Assembly (NCBI RefSeq): GCF_024494565.1
Contig: NZ_JANHDN010000005.1
Location: 1 to 64,000 of the forward strand
From: Halorubrum rutilum
GTDB taxonomy: Archaea > Halobacteriota > Halobacteria > Halobacteriales > Haloferacaceae
Direction of reading: 5' to 3'
DNA: 64,000 nucleotides
Of the stretch, positions 17,526 through 24,981 are shown piece by piece. A program made the position numbers and the translations under genes. The number at the start of each line of letters is the position of its first letter. Positions within the stretch are counted from its first letter, which is position 1. Below the pieces are notes generated by a model. It searched no databases and was not told where the DNA came from. It saw only the letters and a program-made list of their open reading frames with translations.

Positions 17526-19223
17526 GTGAGCGGCTCGGAGGGGGGCATTTTCACCGAGTTCCGCGAGGAGATCGACCCGATCGTCTTCGCGTTCGGCGCG
17601 CTGATCACGCTCGGCGTGATCGTCGCGTTCTTCATCAGCCCGTCCGCCGTCGAGAGCGGCATCTCGTCGCTGAACAGTCAGCTGCTCGGCGCGTTCAACT
17701 GGGCGCTGCTGCTCATTGTCTTCCTGATCGTCCTCTTCCTCCTCTTCCTGATCGTCGGCCCGTGGGGAGCGATCAAGCTCGGCGACGAGCCGCCTGAGTA
17801 CAGCTTCCTCTCCTTCTTCGCGATGCTGTACTCGGCGGGCTTCGCGGCCGGCGTCGTCTTCTGGGGCCCGACGGAGGCGCTGTTCTACTACAACAACCCC
17901 TCGCCGCTGTTCGGTGGGGTCGAGGGCGGATCGGCCGAGGCGATGACGGTCGCCGTCCAGCAGACGCTGTTCCACTGGGCGCTGCCGCAGCTCGCGGTGT
18001 TCACCATCATGGGCATCGCGATCGGTTACTTCGCGTACAACTACGACAACGTCCCGCTGCGGGTCTCGTCGGCGCTCACGCCGATCCTCGGCGCCGACAA
18101 CCTCGACGGCCCGGCCGCGAAGGTCGTCGACATCCTCGCCGTCTTCGCGACGATCGGCGGCGTCGCCACCTCGCTCGGCTTCATCGGGAGCCAGTTCGTC
18201 ACCGGCCTCGACTACCAGTGGGGGATCAGCATGGGCGACCTGGGAATCCTCCTCGTCGTCACCATGATGACCCTCCTGTTCACGACCTCGATGGTGCTCG
18301 GGGTCGACAAGGGGATCCGCCGGCTGTCGAACTTCAACATGATCCTCTTCGTCGCGCTCATGCTCGTGACGTTCGTCGTGGGCCCGACGCTGTTCCTCGT
18401 GCTGCTCGGCACGCAGGCGTTCGGCGGGATGGTCAGCGAGTTCGTCTCGATGAGCCTCTTCACCGGCGCCGGGGCGATGGGGGGCGGCGACGGGAGCGCG
18501 ACCAGCTGGATGAACGCGTGGACCGTGTTCTACTGGGCGTGGGCGCTCTCGTGGTCGCCGTTCGCGGGGCTGTTCATCGCGCGGATCTCCAAGGGGCGGA
18601 CCGTCCGCGAGGTCGCGTTCACGGGGATCGTCGCGACATCCGGCGCCACCATCCCGTGGTTCACCTTCGTCGGCGGCACGGCGGTGTGGGCTCAGCACAA
18701 CGGCATCGCCGACTTCGGCGCGGTGATCGCCGGCGAGGCCGGCCCCGAGGTGTCCGGGTTCATCCTCTTCGAGGCGCTGAACTTCTCGCTGAACGTCGGG
18801 GGCGCGTCGATGACGATCCCGGTGGGCTCCGTGCTGATCTACGCGTTCATGATACTCGTGACGACCTTCTTCGTCACGTCCGCGGACTCCTCGACGCTGG
18901 CCGTCTCGATGATGACCACCGGCGGGAAGGCCGAGCCGTCGAACGTCAACCGGATCTTCTGGGGGGTCGTCCTCGGGATGACCGCGGCGATCCTGATGAT
19001 CCTCGGCGGCAGCGGCAGCGCGAACACGCTCCAGCAGGCGGCGATCATCACCGGGACGCCGTTCGCGCTCGTCTGCTTCCTCGCGATGCTGTCGCTGATC
19101 AAGGACTTCGGCGGGAACTACGCCCAGGTGCTGTTCCAGCGTGAGACCGTGCTGTGGGGGTCGCGCGACGACGCCGACGCCCCGTCGAGACCGGTCGAGT
19201 CCGCCGGATCGGACGACGACTGA
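17526..19223 (+). CDS. BCCT-family transporter (betaine/ectoine-type osmolyte uptake)
   Basis: 565 aa from a GTG start, about 12 membrane segments. BCCT proteins import trimethylammonium or ectoine-type solutes, usually with Na+ or H+. SAGFAAGVVFWGPTEALFYY matches the unwound helix of the substrate site, and WTVFYWAWALSWSPFAGLF is the conserved Trp-box helix, followed by the cytoplasmic loop ARISKGRTVREV. FVTSADSSTLAVSMMTTGG is the late Na+-site helix region. It is longer than a core BCCT only by short acidic ends. Neighbouring catabolic genes suggest import of an amine or osmolyte for use as food rather than solely for osmotic balance. Regulation: see the operator upstream. Confidence 0.93.
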   Translation: MSGSEGGIFTEFREEIDPIVFAFGALITLGVIVAFFISPSAVESGISSLNSQLLGAFNWALLLIVFLIVLFLLFLIVGPWGAIKLGDEPPEYSFLSFFAMLYSAGFAAGVVFWGPTEALFYYNNPSPLFGGVEGGSAEAMTVAVQQTLFHWALPQLAVFTIMGIAIGYFAYNYDNVPLRVSSALTPILGADNLDGPAAKVVDILAVFATIGGVATSLGFIGSQFVTGLDYQWGISMGDLGILLVVTMMTLLFTTSMVLGVDKGIRRLSNFNMILFVALMLVTFVVGPTLFLVLLGTQAFGGMVSEFVSMSLFTGAGAMGGGDGSATSWMNAWTVFYWAWALSWSPFAGLFIARISKGRTVREVAFTGIVATSGATIPWFTFVGGTAVWAQHNGIADFGAVIAGEAGPEVSGFILFEALNFSLNVGGASMTIPVGSVLIYAFMILVTTFFVTSADSSTLAVSMMTTGGKAEPSNVNRIFWGVVLGMTAAILMILGGSGSANTLQQAAIITGTPFALVCFLAMLSLIKDFGGNYAQVLFQRETVLWGSRDDADAPSRPVESAGSDDD

Positions 19224-19276
19224 CGGCGGTCGCGTCCGATTCGTCCGGCCGCTATACCAAGTTTTAATGTACGTAG

Positions 19277-19293
19277 TACACATAATCTGTGTA
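19277..19293 (+). promoter_or_regulatory. GTGTA/TACAC operator at the aminotransferase start
   Basis: TACACATAATCTGTGTA is a perfect 6-bp inverted repeat with a 5-base centre that ends on the first base of the ATG. GTACGTAGTAC (19270-19280) overlaps it, and a TATA-like GTTTTAATG lies at 19261-19269. A protein bound here would block a leaderless transcript. Confidence 0.45.
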
Positions 19294-20654
19294 TGGATAG
19301 GGACACGGCCGAACCGTCCGCGGACGCGATCCCCGGCCCGAACGCGCGGCGCTGGGTCGACTTCCACCAGTCGCACTCCGCGCCCAGCGAGTACTCCCAC
19401 GAGTTCGTCTGGGACGTGACCCGCGAGGCGGACGGCCCCTTCGTCACCGACGTCGACGGCAACGTCCTCCTCGATTTCACCTGTCACATCGGCGCGGCCC
19501 CCCTCGGCTACAACAACGAGAAGGTGCTCTCGAAGCTGCGAGAGTTCGACCTCGTCGAGCCGCTGAAGATCGCCGGCCAGGACATGTACTTCGGCTCCGG
19601 TCCGACCCCGGAGGAGGCGGACTTCCCCGGGTCGAGTCACCTCATGGACCGGCTGACCGACGTCTCGGATCAGTACGGGATGGACACCGTCTTCCTCTCG
19701 AACTCGGGCGCCGAGGCGATGGAGAACGCGATGAAGATCACGCACGACCACCGCTCGCCCGCGAAGTACGGCGTCGCCTTCGAGGGGAGCTTCCACGGCC
19801 GCACGCTCGGGACGCTCTCGCTGACGAAGTCGAAGGACGTGTACACGCGCCGCTACCCCGAGATCGGCGGGATCGAGACGGTGCCGTTCTGCGCGGACCG
19901 CGGCTGCGACGCCGAGACCTGCGACTGCGGCTTCTTCGCCGGCGGCGGCTCCCGGCTCCGGAGCATGCTCGCGCCCGAGGGCGGCCGCGTCGACCCCGCG
20001 GAGATCGCCTTCCTGACGCTCGAACCGATCCAGGGCGTCGGCGGCTACCGCTTCCCCAGCGACGCGTTCATGGACGAGGTCGCGGCCGTCACCGACGAGT
20101 ACGACATCCCGCTCGTCGCCGACGAGATCCAGTCCGGCGTCGGGCGGACCGGGGAGATCTGGGCGTCCGACCACTACCCCATCGAGCCGGACGTGATCGC
20201 GGCCGCGAAGGCGCTGCGCGTCGGCGCGACGATCTCCCGGTCGGACGTCTTCCCCTCGGAGAAGAACCGCCTCGGCTCGACGTTCGGCGGCGGCGACCTC
20301 CTCGGCTCGATGATGGGCGCGCTCACGCTGGAGGCGATCGAGGAACACGGCCTGCTCGACAACGCGACCCGGCGCGGCCGGCAGGCGAGGGAGCTCCTCC
20401 GCGACGACGCGCCGGAGACCGTCGTCGACGTCCGCGGCAAGGGGCTGATGCTCGCGGTGGAGTTCGACACGCCCGAGCGGCGCTCGGCCGTCGTCGAGGC
20501 CGCCCTCGATCGCGGCCTCCTGACGCTCGGCTGCGGGAAGAAGACGATTCGGCTCCTCCCTCCACTCGACGCGACCGAACGCGAGATCGCGCTCGGGACC
20601 GGGCTCTTCCTCGACGCGGTCGACGCCGTCAGCGCGAGCGCGGCGGTCAGCTGA
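19293..20654 (+). CDS. Class III aminotransferase (PLP), ectoine-cluster candidate 1
   Basis: 453 aa. Fold-type I PLP enzyme that moves an amino group from an omega- or alpha-amine to a 2-oxo acid. Visible are FLSNSGAEAMENAMKIT (phosphate-binding), AFEGSFHGRTLGTLSLT, PLVADEIQSGVGRTGEIWA (Asp for the pyridine nitrogen) and Lys306 in VIAAAKALRVGA (Schiff base). A Cys-rich insertion, CADRGCDAETCDCGFFAGGG (about residues 207-226), is not part of the core fold; I recall it in other haloarchaeal members. A promoter palindrome overlaps the start. It lies between BCCT and M20 paralog 2 (convergent to the latter). A 2,4-diaminobutyrate transaminase role would fit but is unproven. Confidence 0.9.
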   Translation: MDRDTAEPSADAIPGPNARRWVDFHQSHSAPSEYSHEFVWDVTREADGPFVTDVDGNVLLDFTCHIGAAPLGYNNEKVLSKLREFDLVEPLKIAGQDMYFGSGPTPEEADFPGSSHLMDRLTDVSDQYGMDTVFLSNSGAEAMENAMKITHDHRSPAKYGVAFEGSFHGRTLGTLSLTKSKDVYTRRYPEIGGIETVPFCADRGCDAETCDCGFFAGGGSRLRSMLAPEGGRVDPAEIAFLTLEPIQGVGGYRFPSDAFMDEVAAVTDEYDIPLVADEIQSGVGRTGEIWASDHYPIEPDVIAAAKALRVGATISRSDVFPSEKNRLGSTFGGGDLLGSMMGALTLEAIEEHGLLDNATRRGRQARELLRDDAPETVVDVRGKGLMLAVEFDTPERRSAVVEAALDRGLLTLGCGKKTIRLLPPLDATEREIALGTGLFLDAVDAVSASAAVS

Positions 20655-20693
20655 CGGCCTTCGTCGTCTCCTCGCCGTCGGGATCGTCGCCGC

Positions 20694-22037
20694 TCACCCC
20701 TGACCGGACCCGTCGCCGGTCGCCCCCGACCGGACGGTCGCGTGGCCCCCGGTGTGCGGCACGGGGTGCCGGCGTTCGAGGTCCCGGATCGCGCCGACGA
20801 GGACGTCCACCCCGTGTCGGATGCTCCGCTCGTCGACGTCGAACGTCGGGGTGTGGTGGCTCGTCGGGTGGTCGGTGCCGACGATGAGGTACGTCGCCAG
20901 CCCGCCCTCGTCCTGGACGCGCTCCATCAGGAACGTCGCGTCCTCGCTCGCGCCGAAGTCCGCCGCCGGGCGCACGCCGTCGATCCCGTCGACCCCCTCG
21001 GCGACCTCGGTCACCAGCGCCTGCAGCTCCGGGTCGCTGTCCGCGCGCGGCGACTCGCTCACCACGTCGACGGTCCCGCGACAGCCGTGCATCGTCGCCG
21101 CGGCGCGCACGGTGGTCTCGAACCGGCGTTTCACGTACTCCATCAGCTCGGTCGTCTCGCCGCGAGCCTCGGCCTCCATCTCCGCGCGCTCGGCGACGAC
21201 GTTGCTCGCGCTGCCGGCTTCGGCCCACCCGACGTTCACCCGCGTCATGCCGTCGGCGTGGCGCGCGATCCCGTACGCGTTCACGATCGCCGTCCCCATC
21301 GCCTGCATCGCGTTGTCGCCCTCGTTCGGGGCCTTTCCGGCGTGCGCCGACGTGCCCTCGATCGTCGCGTCCAGGTGCGCCATCGCCAGCGGCTTCTCGA
21401 TCCCCGCCACGACTTCGCCGGTCGGGTGATCGAGGCCGACGTGGACCGCGAGCAGGTAGTCGAGGTCGTCCGCGAACCGGCTCTCGGCCATCGGGTGGCC
21501 GCCGCCGCCGGTCTCCTCGGCCGGCTGGAAGAAGACGACCAGCCGGCCGGCGAAGTCGCTCTCGGCGATCGCTTCGAGGACGGCGAGCCCCCACGTCATG
21601 TGCACGTCGTGGCCGCAGGCGTGCATCGTCCCGTCGATCTCGGAGCGGAACCCCTCGTCGACGGGGTCGTGGTCGGGGGCGGTCGACTCCTCGATGAACA
21701 GCCCGTCGATGTCGACGCGCAGGCCGATCGCGGGCCCCTCGCCGCGGTCGAGGACGGCGACGCAGCCGGTGTTCCCGCCGGTCATGCGGTCGAGCAGCTC
21801 CTCGTCCGCGCCGTGCTCGCGGGTGCGCTCGATCCACGGCTCCAGGTCGGCGTCGGGGACCGCCATGCGGTCGGCCGGGTCGTACGCGTCCGGGCCGATC
21901 GCGAGTTCATCGACGCCGATCGACCGAATCTCCTCGGCGAGCGTCGCCGTCGTGAGGAACTCGCGCCACGCGGGCTCCGGGTGTCGGTGGAAGCGGCGGC
22001 GGACGCTGGCGAGCCGATCGCGGATCGGTTCGTTCAT
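20694..22037 (-). CDS. M20 amidohydrolase (N-acyl-amino-acid deacylase type), paralog 2
   Basis: 447 aa from the ATG giving MNEPIRDRLASVRRRFHRHP; a TTAAG promoter element lies about 27 bases upstream, so a longer start is unlikely. Motifs equal those of paralog 1: GLRVDIDGLFIEES, GTMHACGHDVHMTWGLA, FFQPAEETGGGGHPMAES, GTSAHAGKAPNEGDNAMQ, DHPTSHHTPTFDVDE. A low-complexity tail (THTGGHATVRSGATGDGSG) follows the domain. The two paralogs share the same insertion and lid, indicating an old duplication kept within one locus. A perfect palindrome lies upstream of its promoter. Likely a deacetylase in the same amine-utilisation pathway. Confidence 0.87.
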   Translation of the reverse strand: MNEPIRDRLASVRRRFHRHPEPAWREFLTTATLAEEIRSIGVDELAIGPDAYDPADRMAVPDADLEPWIERTREHGADEELLDRMTGGNTGCVAVLDRGEGPAIGLRVDIDGLFIEESTAPDHDPVDEGFRSEIDGTMHACGHDVHMTWGLAVLEAIAESDFAGRLVVFFQPAEETGGGGHPMAESRFADDLDYLLAVHVGLDHPTGEVVAGIEKPLAMAHLDATIEGTSAHAGKAPNEGDNAMQAMGTAIVNAYGIARHADGMTRVNVGWAEAGSASNVVAERAEMEAEARGETTELMEYVKRRFETTVRAAATMHGCRGTVDVVSESPRADSDPELQALVTEVAEGVDGIDGVRPAADFGASEDATFLMERVQDEGGLATYLIVGTDHPTSHHTPTFDVDERSIRHGVDVLVGAIRDLERRHPVPHTGGHATVRSGATGDGSGQG

Positions 22038-22079
22038 GCGAGTGGCTCTCTCGCTCGACCGTCTTAAGCGTGGCTCGTC

Positions 22080-22098
22080 GTACACGATTGTCGTGTAC
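22080..22098 (-). promoter_or_regulatory. Perfect palindrome between M20 paralog 2 and the dehydrogenase
   Basis: GTACACGATTGTCGTGTAC has perfect 8-bp arms and a 3-base centre. It sits about 43-61 bases before the M20 start, just upstream of its TTAAG promoter element, and 75 bases before the divergent dehydrogenase ATG. A further GATACACG follows at 22103-22110. It is the best example of the GTGTA/TACAC motif shared by this island and could serve both genes. Confidence 0.6.
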
Positions 22099-22172
22099 AT
22101 TGGATACACGAAAGGCTAAGAAACCCCCTCGCGTTGATCCGTCAACGCGTCGTTCCGACGCGCCCACCGCTC

Positions 22173-23150
22173 ATGAGCTCAGACCAGACCGCTGACCCCG
22201 ACATCGTCGTGTTGCGCGAGGGGACGGAAGGCCTGTCGATGGCGTCGTACGCGGACGCGCTCCGCGAGCGGCTCCCGGACCGGACGGTCGCGCTCGCGCG
22301 GACGCCCGCCGAGGAGCGCGACCTCGTGCCGCGGGCCCGCGTCGCGACCGGCATCACCCTCGACGCCGACCTCCTCGACCGCGCCGACCGCCTGGAGCTG
22401 TTCGCGTGTACCTTCGCCGGCACCGACCACGTCCCGACCGACGCGCTCCGCGAGCACGGCGTTCGCGTGACGAACGCGGGCGGGATCCACGCCCCGGGCA
22501 TCGCCGAGCAGTCGATCGCCAACATGCTCGTGTTCGCGCGGAACCTCCACGAGGGATTCCGCCGGAAGGCGAACGGGGAGTGGCGCCACTTCCAGTCGCG
22601 CGAGTTCACCGACAGCACGGTCACCGTCGTCGGGCTCGGCTCGATCGGCCAGGCCGTCGTCCGGCGGCTCGCCGGCTTCGAGGTGGAGACGATCGGGATC
22701 CGCTACACGCCCGAGAAGGGCGGCCCCACCGACGAGGTGCTCGGCTTCGACGACGAGGATGTCCACGCGGCGTTCGCTCGGACCGACTACGTCGTCCTCG
22801 CGTGCCCGCTCAACGACCTGACCCGCGGGATGGTCGGGGAGGCGGAGCTGGCGACGCTCCCGCCGAACGCGGTCGTCGTCAACGCGGCCCGCGGCGGCCT
22901 CGTCGACACCGACGCCTTAGTGTCCGCGCTCCAGACCGAGGGGATCCGCGGCGCCGCGCTCGACGTGACCGACCCCGAGCCGCTCCCGTCGGACCACGTC
23001 CTCTGGGACTTGGAGAACTGCCTCATCACCCCGCACACCGGCGGTCACACCCCGAAACACTGGGACCGGCTGGCCGACATCGTTGCGGACAACGTCGACG
23101 CGCTGGAGGAGGGCGGGGAGTTGGAGAACGCGGTCGCCACGCCCGACTGA
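22173..23150 (+). CDS. D-2-hydroxyacid dehydrogenase (NAD-dependent)
   Basis: 325 aa from the ATG giving MSSDQTADPDIVVLREG. Reversibly oxidises a D-2-hydroxy acid to a 2-oxo acid. Rossmann motif VVGLGSIGQAVVRRL; catalytic Arg in VVNAARGGLVDTDAL, Glu in DVTDPEPLP, His in LITPHTGGHTPKHW. The substrate-loop region CTFAGTDHVPTDALREHG and the NIAGGIH-like NAGGIHAPGIAEQSIANML are typical of the phosphoglycerate/glyoxylate reductase group. It is divergent from M20 paralog 2 across a shared regulatory gap, which suggests a role in the same catabolic island. A part in handling the hydroxylated branch of hydroxyectoine is an attractive but untested idea. Confidence 0.9.
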   Translation: MSSDQTADPDIVVLREGTEGLSMASYADALRERLPDRTVALARTPAEERDLVPRARVATGITLDADLLDRADRLELFACTFAGTDHVPTDALREHGVRVTNAGGIHAPGIAEQSIANMLVFARNLHEGFRRKANGEWRHFQSREFTDSTVTVVGLGSIGQAVVRRLAGFEVETIGIRYTPEKGGPTDEVLGFDDEDVHAAFARTDYVVLACPLNDLTRGMVGEAELATLPPNAVVVNAARGGLVDTDALVSALQTEGIRGAALDVTDPEPLPSDHVLWDLENCLITPHTGGHTPKHWDRLADIVADNVDALEEGGELENAVATPD

Positions 23151-23263
23151 CTTCGTCGCGATCGATCGAGGCGTATCGCCGCGCGAGGTACGCGTCTCGA
23201 CCGGAGCGGGACGGCTCGATCGCCGGACCCCGTGTTTAAGTCGGTGTACGGCCAATTCGACAT

Positions 23264-23494
23264 ATGGGAATCGTTCGGGATTCAGAACACAGCGACGGTG
23301 CGCCGACGATCGAAGGGACGGGAATCCGTGTCAGAGACGTCGCCTCGGCGTACGAACACAGCGGCTACGGTCCCGACGAGATCACGCAGTTGTACCCCGA
23401 TCTCAGTCTCGGTGACGTCCATCGGGCGCTCGCGTACTACTACGACCACATCGACGAGTTCCGGTCGTCCTCGTCCGAACCGGCCTCGGCCTGA
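23264..23494 (+). CDS. DUF433 small HTH protein (VapB45-like antitoxin)
   Basis: 76 aa. APTIEGTGIRVRDVASAYEH then GYGPDEITQLYPDLSLGDVH is the DUF433 pattern: a beta hairpin plus a winged helix seen in antitoxins that usually precede a DUF5615 PIN-like toxin. No such toxin follows; the next gene is convergent. The copy is therefore an orphan or regulates something else. A TTTAAG promoter element and a GTGTACGG box lie 20-35 bases upstream. Confidence 0.82.
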   Translation: MGIVRDSEHSDGAPTIEGTGIRVRDVASAYEHSGYGPDEITQLYPDLSLGDVHRALAYYYDHIDEFRSSSSEPASA

Positions 23495-23578
23495 TGAGAC
23501 CGCTGTACCGCGCACCTACAGCACAGACCCGAGAGCGATCGCTCGATTCAGTTCCTGTGAGGCGCCTCTCGTCACCGC

Positions 23579-24760
23579 TCAGGCCGTGAACAGCTCCCGC
23601 GGGAAGTCGGCCAGCGTCTCCGCGCCGGTCGCGGTGACGCGGAACGTCTCGCTGATCTCCATGCCGACGTCGGAGGTCCAGATGCCGGGGATCATGTGGA
23701 ACGTCATGTCCGCTTCGAGGACGGTCTCGTCCCCGGGGCGGATGCTCGCGGTGTGTTCGCCCCAGTCCGGCGGGTAGCCGAGCCCCATCGAGTAGCCGAT
23801 GCGGTCCTCCTTCTCGATCCCGTACCGCTCGATGGTCTCCCGCCACGCCTCCTCGACGGTCTCGCATTTGACGCCGGGCGCCGCGGCGTCCAGCGCCGCC
23901 TCCAACCCCTCGACGACGATGTCGGCGGTCTCTTCGAGCTCGGCCGGGGGATCGCCGACGAACGTCGTCCGGGCCAGCGGCGAGTGGTAGCGGTGCCGAC
24001 AGCCGGAGAGCTCGATGATCACCGGGTCGCCGTCCTCGTACCGCCGGTCCGTCCAGGTGAGGTGCGGCGTGCCGGTGTGATCGCCAGAGGGCATCAGCGG
24101 GACGATCGCCGGGTAGTCCCCGCCGAACTCGTCGGTCCCGTCGATGAGCTGCCGGTAGACCGCGGAGGCGACCTCGTACTCCGGGACCCCCTCCCCGACC
24201 GCGTCGAGGCCGGCCCGCATCGCGTTCTCGGAGATGCGGGCGGCCTGCCGCATGTACTCCAGCTCCCGCTCGGACTTCCTGATCCGGATCCAGCCGACGA
24301 GCAGCGTCGCGTCCTCGAAGTCGGCGTCGGGGAGGTTCCCCCGCAGCCGCGTGTACGACTTCGCGGTGAAGTAGGCGGCGTCCATCTCCAGCCCGATCCG
24401 GCCGTCCGCGACGCCGAGCTCGTCGAGGACGCCCGCGACGTAGTCCATCGGGTGGAGGTCGCGGGGCGACTGCACGTGGTCGTCGCTGTACGCGCGGATG
24501 CTCTCCTCGGCGAGGTGCGTCGTCGCCCGCGCGCCGTCGCCGTCCATGTCGCGACCGATCCAGACCGGCTCGTCGCGGTCGGGCGTGACCACGACCGCCT
24601 GGTGGACGTAAAAGGACCAGCCGTCGTAGCCGGTCAGGTAGTTCATGTTCGCCGGGTCGCTGACGACGACCGCGTCGAGGTCGCGCTCGCGCAGCCGCTC
24701 TTTCGTCCGGGCGACCCGCCGCTCGTACTCGGCCTCGTCGAAGACGTGTTCGCGTGGCAT
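23579..24760 (-). CDS. doeA: DoeA-like M24 hydrolase (ectoine hydrolase/creatinase type)
   Basis: 393 aa, close to the roughly 400 aa of bacterial DoeA/EutD, which opens the ectoine ring. Shared with DoeA as I remember it: MNYLTGYDGWSFYVHQAVVV, VQSPRDLHPMDY, FGGDYPAIVPLMPSGDHTG, TPHLTWTDRRY and GYPPDWGEHTASIRPGD. The N-terminal creatinase domain (1-150) is followed by the pita-bread domain. The M24 metal-binding Asp residues are not conserved (IIELSGCRHRYHSPLARTT), as expected for creatinase-type, metal-free members. Promoter: AT-rich TAAATTTATG with a TGTATTATACA palindrome directly beyond it. No other ectoine gene is recognised with equal confidence; the rest of the pathway is inferred from neighbours. 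Confidence 0.72.
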   Translation of the reverse strand: MPREHVFDEAEYERRVARTKERLRERDLDAVVVSDPANMNYLTGYDGWSFYVHQAVVVTPDRDEPVWIGRDMDGDGARATTHLAEESIRAYSDDHVQSPRDLHPMDYVAGVLDELGVADGRIGLEMDAAYFTAKSYTRLRGNLPDADFEDATLLVGWIRIRKSERELEYMRQAARISENAMRAGLDAVGEGVPEYEVASAVYRQLIDGTDEFGGDYPAIVPLMPSGDHTGTPHLTWTDRRYEDGDPVIIELSGCRHRYHSPLARTTFVGDPPAELEETADIVVEGLEAALDAAAPGVKCETVEEAWRETIERYGIEKEDRIGYSMGLGYPPDWGEHTASIRPGDETVLEADMTFHMIPGIWTSDVGMEISETFRVTATGAETLADFPRELFTA

Positions 24761-24807
24761 GCGGGGCTCTACGAAGGGAATCCGGGAGCAGCGGCATAAA
24801 TTTACCG

Positions 24808-24834
24808 TGTATTATACAAACGAATTCTGTGTAC
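24808..24834 (-). promoter_or_regulatory. GTGTA/TACAC operator, doeA-like promoter
   Basis: TGTATTATACA (24808-24818) has 4-bp arms around TTA and directly precedes the leftward TATA-like element; TGTGTAC follows at 24828-24834. Together with the sites at 17.42, 19.28, 22.08 and 29.64 kb it suggests one regulator for the island. Confidence 0.45.
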
Positions 24835-24981
24835 GTATTCACCGGCGTTCCCCGGGAATTCGCTCCGAAGCGTCGCTGAGGCGCCCTCCGAGCGATCCCG
24901 GGAGAGCGGTCGAGAGGGGGTAACGCCGGCAGTTCGTCCGGCTTGCTCGGTTTTTTGTGTCTCGTCCACGGAGGATCGATC

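Noticed and set aside
17391..20348. A 985-codon open frame on the minus strand
   Set aside because: It opposes the clearly recognisable BCCT and aminotransferase genes, and its translation is an Arg/Asp/Glu/Val-rich shadow with no domain, caused by GC-rich third positions.
20742..22067. A 441-codon plus-strand frame across M20 paralog 2
   Set aside because: It is the antisense shadow of the M20 gene. A similar shadow lies on the minus strand of paralog 1.
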